DNA of 64,000 nucleotides from positions 1 to 64,000 of the forward strand of contig JAECUM010003309.1 in assembly GCA_016617855.1 (NCBI GenBank). The letters run 5' to 3'. Position 1 is the first letter of the stretch; every line of letters begins with the position of its first letter. Shown piece after piece: positions 22,447 to 30,770 of the stretch. The notes under the pieces are model-generated. The model saw nothing but the letters and a program-made list of their open reading frames with translations, made no database searches and had not been told where the DNA came from. Source of the DNA: Megalonaias nervosa (lineage: Eukaryota > Mollusca > Bivalvia > Unionida > Unionidae). The translations under genes were made by a program, and so were the position numbers.

Positions 22447-22819
22447 CAGCGCGGGGTGACATTCGGTCTACCATTCCATAGTTGTATCAGATAAACCTAA
22501 TGAGGTTCCGAATCTTTGTTTAGACATTTACCCCCAAAGAGACCCCTAAATATCCATAACCGAAACTTTAGAGGCTCAGAGGGTTGTCTGTACGTGTAGG
22601 TCTTATTTTAGTGACCAATCAGATTCTGTTTATTGCCTTACAAGAATTCCTAGATATCCGTAACCGAAACTCTAAGAACTCAAAGGCTGATTGGTCTTTG
22701 TGACCTGGAATCTCATTAGGTTTATTTTTAGTTTTGCGATTGTGTCTTTTGGAATGGCCCTTGTGTGGGGTACCCTTTAGTGAAGTCACAAGGTCACGAC
22801 CTCATATCACCCCCCGCTG
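22447..22819. mobile_element. 373-bp MITE-like element
   Basis: Inverted ends CAGCGCGGGGTGA (left) and TCACCCCCCGCTG (right, complementary with one change). The flanking 4-bp duplication is TATA (22443-22446 and 22820-22823). Inside are inverted phrases (cctaatgaggttcc against ggaatctcattagg) and a repeated ccgtaaccgaaactct/ccataaccgaaacttt. No coding frame. It is a non-autonomous DNA transposon of unknown superfamily that landed in Element A after its integration or before its decay. Confidence 0.8.
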
Positions 22820-22828
22820 TATATTTTT

Positions 22829-23107
22829 GATGAGATGATATGATGATGATATGATGATGAAATGCCGTCTTCACGCCAGCACACCAACCCATAACGATCA
22901 ACCAATGGGTGATTCACAAAAGTGAATCCACCACGTGTTGACGTAGTGGATTGGTGTACTCTGAAGACGGGGGTGGCTGGAGCCCCAATAAATTATAAAT
23001 TTTGGCATAAAATCGCCCCCCGCAGACAATTTATCCTTCTTGGGTTTCGAACCATGACCCTCCGGATGAGAGTTTCTACACGCTATCAACTGAGCTATCG
23101 GACCTTG
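22829..23107 (-). mobile_element. tRNA-derived SINE (family 3)
   Basis: The minus strand begins at about 23107 with a tRNA-like head: ggtccgatagctcagttgat (box A) and tggttcgaaaccc (box B). A unique body follows, and a (ATCATC)n-like 3' tail at 22829-22862. The anticodon arm does not fold properly, so this is not a tRNA gene. It differs from the other two SINE families in the window. Confidence 0.72.
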
Positions 23108-23464
23108 TTATAAAAAAAAAAAAAAAAAGTTAGTATGTGTTTACCAATGTGTCAGTCATATCGTTATTCCTAAAAACTACAATATTCTTAACAAAAACCA
23201 CATTTTTCTGTCTAAAATGAGATTTTATATTTCTAGTTTCCAAAAAATATATAATTCTGTATAACACTGAGTCTATGCGTGGGCCGTAACAGCGGATATT
23301 GATTTAGTTATATAGCGGTTCTTAAAATAACGTTACGCACAGCTGTTATGGAATAATCAATATGCAGCCACAGCTTTCTAGATTTCATTGAGCACGGATT
23401 TTATGTAAACAAAAAGAATAATTATAAACATCCGGATATTTTTTTTTGTTATAATAAAAACGCT

Positions 23465-24929
23465 CTATGAGCGTACATACAGGTTTATATTTAGGGATTC
23501 GTTCCTCGTGTCCAAAATGTTTCCCGCCTGGTCAGTGAGTCTGAAATTTATTCTTGTCAGAAATGGATTATGAACTCGCAGGTAAACGGGATTAATTGGT
23601 TCAGTTACAATTAACCACCCTGGTGGATCTTTAGGGCTAAATGAATATAGTATATACCCTTGCTGAGCTTGGCTAGATTTAGAAAGATCTACCTGATAGC
23701 TACCTTCAATAACATCACATACTAGATTGTCTGCAATTGTTGTTGTTATATTTACAATGTCCGGCGATATATGTCTACCGGCACCAAAGGGATTGTTATT
23801 GTGTTTTAGTATAACCGGTGGTGGGGCTATTTTTCTCCACGATTCAATTACTCCCGGATAATATTCTTCAATAAGATCATTTAATGATTTCTTCATTTCA
23901 GCGTTATTTAAATCTGGTATAACAAATGTTTGTAAATCTTTTTCTGTTATTTTATAATGATCAAGAAATATTTGTTTAGATGTTGTATTTGTGTAATAAT
24001 TTCCATTGAGTTTAGTCGCAACGTTTATGATACTTCGATTGGCGATGTATAAATCGAATAAGATACCATTCAAGTGTTTTATTGACTCGATTATTTGCTG
24101 CTTTACGTTATCATCATAATATTGAGATAATGAAATAAGTAAATTTTTTAAATCATTAAACGTTTTATCGTATTCAGGTTTAAGATCATCAAAAAATTCT
24201 TTAATAAATCCTACATCAACATTTTCTCGATACCTCCCCCCCCTCTGGTGTAATTTTGAATGCTGATCTATTCATCTTGGGGATCCTTTTACCGTAAAAA
24301 TCGGTAAAGTGATATGTATCGTCGTTTGGATCAGATCTAAATAATATATGTCTCCATGGATATTTTTCTCGATATTCTGGATTTTTAATGAATTTTTCTT
24401 CACTCGTTTTAAACTCATTTTTAGTTGGTTCTGAAACTCCATTATAAACAGGTGCGACTTCAGGCCATCCTAAAACGGATCTGATCGAACTCTGATAAAT
24501 ATCTACGAGATAATCAGGAGAATTTATTTCAATCGCCGCTGATAGTGTTGGTTCATAAACAGTTATTGCTATTTTAGATTCTTTCCCTGTGATAGATTTA
24601 ATTCTGCGTTGGAACTCATCATTAATCTGTTCTATTTGATAACTGCCCGTTGAAATTCCAACAACTTGCCAATCAGGTGTTCCATCCGGTTTATTTTTAT
24701 TCGCGAATACCAGTGAATTATTTGCTAGTTGTCCACCAAACGGTTTTGATCTGATATTAGGCCAGCTATGATAAACTCGTAATTGCGCTAATGCTATTTC
24801 CTTTGCTGGAATTGCAGTCGGAAAATTAACGCTAAATTCAGGATTGGTTGAACTTAATGATATCATAGTAGTTTTTGACGGCGTTGTATTAGCTACGATC
24901 TGCTGAAGTAATTCGCGCGACTCTGACAT
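23465..24929 (-). pseudogene. Penton-like minor capsid protein (frameshifted)
   Basis: The N-terminal part (24929-24216, start MSESRELLQQIVANTTPSK) contains EIALAQLRVYHSWPNI, characteristic of the Polinton/adintovirus minor capsid (penton) protein. The C-terminal part (24073-23465) ends in a jelly-roll strand series, VYLRVHNPFLTRINF and QAGNILDTRNESLNINLYVR. The two halves are in different frames; the break follows a C8 run at about 24234, so a homopolymer indel or an assembly error is likely. The protein is expected to form the fivefold vertices that carry the fibre. The upstream sequence gataataataATG is typical of this element's gene starts. Confidence 0.83.
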
Positions 24930-25131
24930 TATTATTATCGTTATTATTTAATTCTCCATCTTTCCGTCACTAGAGAACGCGTCGCGTTCCACTATGAATG
25001 CTTCATCGTAGGTTTTCATTATCGTTACGAACTCCTCATCGATATTTTACCATCACTGAGATACGCTGAAATATACGAGCATAATTTAGTGTATGCGGCT
25101 GTTGCTGTGTGCAATTTCATTATATACTCGT

Positions 25132-25440
25132 TTAGTTTATCATTCGTACACGTAGATATTTTTTAGAGATAATACTGAAAATACCTGCGCATGTTGTTGC
25201 CGTTGAAACTATAATTGTTACAACTGCAGGCGCTGTCATCGTTATTGCTGATAGTAATAATCCAGTTCCAGCAATAACAGCAGAAACCGAGTATACCATT
25301 ATATCAATAACAACCATACGACGACGATATTTTTTTATCTTTATCGTGTAATCGTCGATGATATTTTTTAGTTTAGTTTGACACTCACATACTTGAGCGT
25401 ATCTGTGACGTTGAACGTCGATAAATGACTCTTGATTCAT
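25132..25440 (-). CDS. Small membrane protein with two hydrophobic segments
   Basis: 102 residues. N-terminal polar helix (VQRHRYAQVCECQTKLKN), then MVVIDIMVYSVSAVIAGTGL and APAVVTIIVSTATTCAGIF as two probable membrane segments, ending in a basic tail. Two-pass membrane proteins of this size occur beside capsid genes in many Polintons; a role in the virion membrane or host-cell exit is inferred only. Intact. Confidence 0.7.
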   Translation of the reverse strand: MNQESFIDVQRHRYAQVCECQTKLKNIIDDYTIKIKKYRRRMVVIDIMVYSVSAVIAGTGLLLSAITMTAPAVVTIIVSTATTCAGIFSIISKKYLRVRMIN

Positions 25441-25449
25441 TATACTTAT

Positions 25450-26546
25450 CTAGGTAACTAATTGAGGAGTTTCGGCTACAAACTCAATACACCACCAATA
25501 ATCTGCTGTGGTTAACTTTTTATCATCCGCTATCAGCATAAACGTTTCTTCAGTATCTTTGTTTAACACTATAGACACAATTCCAGAAAAATCATCGGTT
25601 GAATGACGCCATGGAAATGTGGTAAATATACTGAATTTTGCACTACTAAATACAGATAATCTGTATACACCAGTAACCTCTGCAGTGTGTTTAAAAGTGT
25701 TATTTTCCTGCGACCATGTTGCCTTTCCTGATGCGACTGTGTACACGATATTAATGATCTGCTTGTGAGGAATTTTAACGAGATTAGTTTTTTGAATAAT
25801 GTTAGGAATACCACTAATGATATCGTTGAGTCTTGCGTTAATGTCAGCGAGATTAATAATAACAGTTGGTGGAGTTCCAAAAAATCGTTAATAGATCTGT
25901 GTACATTTCTACGAAAATTTAGAAATGTTTGTACATGATTAAAATATTCAGTTCTAAATGCAGCAATTCCATCATTGATAGTCGTTAACGAAGTCGTTAT
26001 TGGAATTTCCCTATCGTCGACGTATTTCTTCGTTGCAGCGTCGAAATCTGTTTCTGGTGTTCTGAGATTATTAATACCATTATTATTCATGTCAAGAAAT
26101 GCACGCATTATACCACCGCGCACTGACACGTATTTGGATTCTTGATCATCGACGTATTTTTTTGTTGCTGCGTCTGTATCTGCGATTGGATCTCCAAGAT
26201 ACGTAATTTTTCTTCCTGACATAATAATGTCACCGGTAAATACATCACCAGTTTTCTTAACATAATCGTTAACCGATTTACCGGAATCCTGTATTTTACC
26301 CTGATCAGTGAAAGTAACGACATTATTAACAACCGCATTTGGAATTCGTACAAGAACATCTAGTAGTTGTATGTTACTCGTTTTTAATCGTCCTTGTTTG
26401 TCCTGAAAAACGACGACTTCATTCTGATCCACACTTGTTATATTTAATAAATCATCGATTTCATTTCTGAGCTGATCAAGAGTTGCATATTTAGATAAAT
26501 CGATCTTCTGAGCTCTACCTGATGATCTTCCGTAAATATCTACCAT
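25450..26546 (-). pseudogene. Fibre (receptor-binding spike) protein (frameshifted)
   Basis: The start is taken at 26546 (MVDIYGRSSGRAQKIDLSKY) because the open frame upstream of it is protease sequence. The shaft holds repeats of phage tail-fibre type: KKTGDVFTGDIIMSGRKI followed by DAATKKYVDD, and a second DAATKKYVDD. The C-terminal knob is in another frame (25746-25450): VYRLSVFSSAKFSIFTTFPW ... YWWCIEFVAETPQL, beta-rich. The break lies at about 25750-25880. It is likely a trimeric spike on the penton, by analogy with adenovirus and phage fibres. Confidence 0.8.
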
Positions 26547-26569
26547 TATATTTACTGATATCTGTTTAA

Positions 26570-26968
26570 GTGTTATGACGTAGCGTAGTGAACGCGTGTA
26601 CGACTTTATGAGGCGGTGCTGTTGATTTTGATACAGCATCAAGCATAGCGAGGGTTTCACGACCGCATATTGGAGGATCAGTTATTTTTTGTGTTGGTAG
26701 CGTTGAATACCAGATTGGAACAGTATTATGCTAACGTAATAAGAAATTCTTTTGGTGGTGCTAATCCATACGAGTCGAAATAAATAATTCCACGTGGATC
26801 AATTGCATATGCGACCCAGTGCGTGCCTGGGCCAGAATTTTTATCGAGATTAATAATACCGGTTTCATGTTGCATTGCAACGGTAGGTAATTGATCGCGC
26901 ATAAAAACACCTCTGAAATTTTTTATTTTTAATTGCTTAGCAGAATTAAGTAAATCAAACTTGGACAT
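26570..26968 (-). pseudogene. Adenain-like cysteine protease (broken near the C-terminus)
   Basis: The maturation protease of Polintons, adintoviruses and adenoviruses (Ulp1/C5 fold). The start is at 26968 (MSKFDLLNSAKQL), 8 bp after the stop of the upstream gene. The catalytic His is in GPGTHWVAYAI and the acidic partner in IIYFDSYGL. The frame stops at 26726, and the region that should carry the catalytic Cys continues in another frame (a DPPICGRETL stretch at about 26650-26680). It is therefore truncated by a frameshift; the C-terminal assignment is tentative. Confidence 0.8.
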
Positions 26969-26976
26969 GGGTGTTA

Positions 26977-27366
26977 TTAGTAAACTGTCCCTGGTAATCT
27001 TAGACCCTTTCCGTACCAGTATGGGGTCCCTGGTAATCTTAGACCCTTTCCGTACCACGAAGGCGGGGTTCCTGGTAATCTTAGACCCTTTCCCTTTTTT
27101 TTGATTCCTTGTCCAGTTGCTTTCTTTAACGCCATTCCAGCAGCTGTTCCAACAGCACCTAGCGCAGCTGCCTTTGCAACAGCTGGGGCTGCAGCTGCTA
27201 TTAATGCTGGTATTGCTGCAAGAAGCGGAAATATACCACCCGTTTTAGCGATGTCTTTGATGGCGCCCGCAGAAAGATTAAGTTTGACGCCTTTATTTGA
27301 TTTTTTAGCGTCATTGAAGTTTTTAAACTGACGCTCGGTCAACGACAGTTTATTTGCACCGGTCAT
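26977..27366 (-). CDS. Small basic/hydrophobic virion protein with GKGLRLPGT repeats
   Basis: 129 residues. Polar N-terminus, then a long Ala-rich hydrophobic stretch (IFPLLAAIPALIAAAAPAVA) and a basic linker. Three near-exact KGLRLPGTP-type repeats follow at the C-terminus, 13-15 residues apart. A hydrophobic stretch plus short Gly/Leu repeats resembles small capsid-lining or membrane-lytic precursors of adenovirus type (pX/pVI-like), and the repeats might be protease sites. This is inference. It lies directly upstream of the protease gene. Intact. Confidence 0.65.
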   Translation of the reverse strand: MTGANKLSLTERQFKNFNDAKKSNKGVKLNLSAGAIKDIAKTGGIFPLLAAIPALIAAAAPAVAKAAALGAVGTAAGMALKKATGQGIKKKGKGLRLPGTPPSWYGKGLRLPGTPYWYGKGLRLPGTVY

Positions 27367-27510
27367 CTGTTCTCGCTTTAGCGATATTTTTATTCCACAA
27401 TTATTTTTGATGCTGATTGCAGCCTTTTAATCTGACCAGGAGTCAGACTCACACTAACGTGATGATATGACATTATTAATATTATCCTGATTTTAAATCA
27501 GGTGATCTAA

Positions 27511-28899
27511 TTACATGTTTTCTACTGGAGCATCAATAACTCTCATTCGTCCACCAACACCTTCGAGTAACATCGATTTATCGCTGAGTATAACAGCAAT
27601 TGCTCTGTAATTAACAATAACTCCTGTTACCACACGAGCTCGAAGATGAATATCTACAACAGATTGTCTTGTTAAATCTAAATGTTCTAGAGAAAAGTAA
27701 TAAATCGGATACAGCGATGTAAAATCTAACTGCGATATTTGTAAACCAGTATCAACATTTTGATCACGACCCATGAACGACATTAATCGATGATAAGCCC
27801 GTGCTACATGATTTTGATCGAAATTTAACAAAATATCCTCGGATGGTTCTTAATGTCCATTTATCCTTAATGAAATCTCAGAAACACCGATTTTATCAAA
27901 TATGTGACTATGTGTTGGATTGTTTACTCGTACATCATTTTGAAACGCAATAAATATATGTCTTGGTGCAGAAACACCTTGCTGAGAAGCTATCTGCCAT
28001 GTAAATAAACCATCAATTGCACTCTGAACAACATCTGTGGTCATTGTTGACCATGACAACGTTGATTTACCGCCTTGACTCATAAAAGATAGTAACCGGT
28101 CTTCTTCGGATATTGACGGAGTCATCACTGGCATCCACAGGGAAAGTTGTGTTAGTATTACTTTACCAGAATCAACACCAGCGGGTCTCCATATTGCATC
28201 ATCATCATTGCCTTTTCGTACTAGTACAACTGTGTGTTTGGCTCCAAAAATAACCTTTCTGACATCTCTGCAGAATCCAAAGATATGTGACAGTGGAATT
28301 GCACATGAAAATCCTCTCCTATTACCGCTTAACATTGATCGACGTGCTGCAAATCCTAAGTTGAAATTTGGATTAGAACCATGAACCACAGGCCATACAT
28401 CAGCGTCAAGGTTGTTGGCGGCGTTTCTTGGTCGTCTCATATTGTATTGATTGTTATCAGGGTGGTTAGAAGTATCTTTTGAGAACATCATTGATGGACC
28501 AGCTGATCTTGAGTAATCGTCGCTGTATCTCGCAAGACCAAGTATTGTTGTGGCAACATCGACGTCTTTCTGAATTGATTCAATATTTTTTCCGTCAATC
28601 ATGTACGTAGCGCTGTCAAATAACGCCATAATACCATTATTAACAAAACCAACCATAATATCAGCTCCATATGCTACTGGTGCTAAAGGATTAGCGTTAT
28701 TTATAATTTCACCTTCGACTTCAATAAATGCCTCAGCCGGTAAGAAATATCTACTTGTATCCTGAACCTGTAGTTCAATTCGTCCACGCTGATCTGGAAT
28801 TCGTGCGTCATAAGAATAATATTGATAATCGCGCACAGACTCATCTTTGAGAACTGGTGCGTCTATGTCAAACGCGGTGTTAGAAATACGCTTGAACAT
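27511..28899 (-). pseudogene. Major capsid protein (double jelly roll) with an in-frame stop
   Basis: The first open part (28899-27850, 349 residues) starts MFKRISNTAFDIDAPVL. It carries FLPAEAFIEVEGEI, VNNGIMALFDSATYMIDGK and IPLSHIFGFCRDVRKVIFGA, landmarks of a major capsid family found in adintovirus-like elements of invertebrates. After the TAA at 27850-27852 the same frame stays open with no further stop to 27511. The extension holds ISQLDFTSLYPIYYFSLEHL, which fits the C-terminal jelly roll. One nonsense change thus splits the gene. The leader is aataataaagATG. Confidence 0.85.
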
Positions 28900-28907
28900 C
28901 TTTATTA

Positions 28908-29366
28908 TTATCGTCTTCGTCTAACATAAAGACCACTTCCTGCTATCAGACTAGCGGTTATATTTTTTTCCTTCTCCGACATCGGGACATCAGCTAACTC
29001 CGCTAGTTTTTGATTAGCGGCTTGATTTATTATTTTACTTACGCTTGCGGGCATCACTTCAGTGCTGGGCAATTTCACAGGTTGAGATCGGACCGGTCTG
29101 CGTATTAATCGTGCTAGTCTATCTTTGATCACTGAGAATGCTTTGCTAGCGAGATTACCAACAGCGCTTACACCTTTTTCACGAACAACATCAATAGCTT
29201 TCATTCCTAGTTGCTTTGCAATAGGTATTGCTTTTGGGGCTATTCTTGTAAACAGACCCTGAACAACATCACCTAATCCATCTCCGTAGGTTGCTCTGTA
29301 TATCGGTAATCGAGAGTTTATTACCCTGACCATGGTAGGTCCACGTTGAGTACCATGCACGATCAT
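28908..29366 (-). CDS. Basic pVI-like minor virion protein
   Basis: 152 residues, intact, 8 bp upstream of the capsid gene. Near the N-terminus is GDGLGDVVQGLFTRIAPKAI, an amphipathic segment of the type found in adenovirus pVI-like and Polinton minor capsid proteins. A basic middle (RLARLIRRPVRS) and a C-terminal NITASLIAGSGLYVRRRR follow. A role in capsid lining or membrane disruption is inferred from position and composition. Confidence 0.72.
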   Translation of the reverse strand: MIVHGTQRGPTMVRVINSRLPIYRATYGDGLGDVVQGLFTRIAPKAIPIAKQLGMKAIDVVREKGVSAVGNLASKAFSVIKDRLARLIRRPVRSQPVKLPSTEVMPASVSKIINQAANQKLAELADVPMSEKEKNITASLIAGSGLYVRRRR

Positions 29367-29400
29367 TGTTATTATTAATTGTTTTTATCACTAATTGTAT

Positions 29401-30556
29401 CTAATCACTATAATAATCGTCGGCGATTTCATTAATAAGAGACCGATATACATTAATATCCATGATGCCGCCACTAAATAATCGTTTACAAATATCAGCT
29501 GCTTCATTAATGATTTCTGGGGAATTATTACCAGCTCGTTTTCCTCCAATGAGGATTTCTAATCGATCGACATCAGCAAGGACATTATTGGGGCAAGTAA
29601 TAAGACCACTTCCTAAACCACTTCCAGTTGCGCCTGGAGCGTCTTGAAATTCTTCTTCTTCCTCTTCTCTTCGTTGTTGTGATGATTGAAATCGTTTTTT
29701 TTTCTTGTTCTAGTTTTTGCAGTTTTTGTTGTTGTTGTTCTTGTTTTCGTTGTTGTTGTTGTTGTTCTCGTTGTTGTTGTTGTTGTTCTCGTTGTTGTTG
29801 TTGTTCTCGTTGTTCTCGTTGATATTGTTGTTGTTTTATTATTTGTTGTTGTTGTTCTGGCGGTAATTGTATGAAGGCAATATAATTATCTATTGCATGA
29901 ATATACTCAATATATTTTGGATCACTATTTCTAGCCTGATCAACTTTATGGTGTATACGAAATATCCATCTGTACCAATCATCACGACCTACAGATTTAT
30001 CAGCATATTCAGTTTTTAAATACTGTTTTCGATTACTGAAACTTATCACAGCAAGTTTAGCTAAATCTCCTGAATTTTCAATTTTTTCAATATAATCAAT
30101 AGCACCTTCGATAAATTTGTCACTCAACGCAATTCTCTCCTTCGCTTCTTGTTCTTCTGGTTCTCCTGGTTCTTGTATACGACCCTTTATGTCACCTATT
30201 TCACCACGAACTTGTTCAATACCTTCAAGAATTTCCGGAACTGGCATCGCAGCAGCTATTTCGGCTGGAAGTTCACGTAAAATTTTTTTTGTCTTTTTTG
30301 TTCTTCTTGCTATTTTTTCAGTTCCTTCTGCTATTTTTCCAGTTACTTCAGCGGTTTTCTCCAACACAGGTTGAATACCTTTAGTGGTCTCAGTGATAGG
30401 TTTAAATAATTTTTTTGTATCCTCTTCAAATTCAACTTGAGATTCCTGACGCGATTGTAGTTGTTGCTTAACAGAATCACGAACAGGTAGATATTTTTTA
30501 ATTGCCTCTAGTCGCTCTCGAGCTAATTTAGCTGAGTGTGGTTCTCCAATACTCAT
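29401..30556 (-). pseudogene. Coiled-coil protein with poly-Gln tract, starting inside the TIR (frameshifted)
   Basis: The start is at 30556 (MSIGEPHSAKLARERLEAIK). The first 12 or so codons lie in the right TIR. Predicted coiled coils and a helical bundle (KPITETTKGIQPVLEKTAEV) are followed by an acidic linker and a CAA/Gln-rich tract (about 29700-29870, REQQQQ units). The main frame runs out at 29585, but the natural end seems to be in another frame to 29401 (NNVLADVDRLEILIGGKRAG ... YYSD); the shift is near an A/T homopolymer at 29695. It may be a scaffold or core protein; no family recognised. Confidence 0.68.
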
Positions 30557-30765
30557 TATTGATAATATCTTTATGGCTGTTTAATTTATAGCAGCAGAGA
30601 GGGTGAGCGACATACGCGTAGTGACCAGATTGTGAAAAAATCTGGTCAATTAAAGAAGTTTTCATTATTAAGACAAAAAATGTTTTTTTTTCAGCCTTCG
30701 TAGGAACCCTTAATTTTCAAAAATAAGGTCTCTACAAAGTTGTAGGGTTCACCCTCTCTGCTGCT
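30520..30765 (-). repeat. Element A right terminal inverted repeat
   Basis: Reverse complement of 15152-15398. It contains the start codon and the leader gatattatcaataATG of the poly-Gln gene. Followed by target duplication ACAGT at 30766-30770. Confidence 0.95.
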
Positions 30766-30770
30766 ACAGT

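Larger units (their letters stand above)
22302..23464. other. Non-coding interval of Element A holding nested repeats
   Basis: It separates the replication and virion halves of Element A. It contains the MITE-like element at 22447-22819, the SINE at about 22829-23107 and an A-run at 23108-23126. At about 23285-23385 are imperfect inverted phrases (gtaacagcggatattgatt against aatcaatatgcagcc with gctgttatgg). No viral gene is visible here, so the interval may be largely made by later insertions. Confidence 0.7.
15152..30765. mobile_element. Element A: integrated Polinton/adintovirus-like dsDNA virus, 15.6 kb
   Basis: Bounded by about 247-bp terminal inverted repeats beginning AGCAGCAGAGAGGGTGAAC and ending with its complement, inside a direct target duplication ACAGT (15147-15151 and 30766-30770). 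Because the base before the left ACAGT is T and the last element base is also T, the duplication may be counted as TACAGT. The content is a full virus-like set: FtsK/A32-type ATPase, zinc-ribbon PLA2, DDE integrase, polymerase/helicase, protease, double-jelly-roll and penton-like capsid proteins and a fibre. Known biology: Polintons and adintoviruses insert by a retroviral-type integrase and are thought to form virions. Several genes are broken, and one MITE and one SINE sit inside, so the copy is old. Confidence 0.93.

Noticed and set aside
23043..23107. tRNA gene
   Set aside because: Boxes A and B are present, but the anticodon arm and variable region do not fold; it is the head of a SINE.
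26726..27058. Repeated VRKGSKITRD at the start of the protease frame
   Set aside because: It is an out-of-frame reading of the GKGLRLPGT repeats of the gene upstream; the protease start is placed at 26968.
29628..29874. Plus-strand Cys/Val-rich frames
   Set aside because: Antisense to the CAA/Gln-rich tract of the minus-strand coiled-coil gene.
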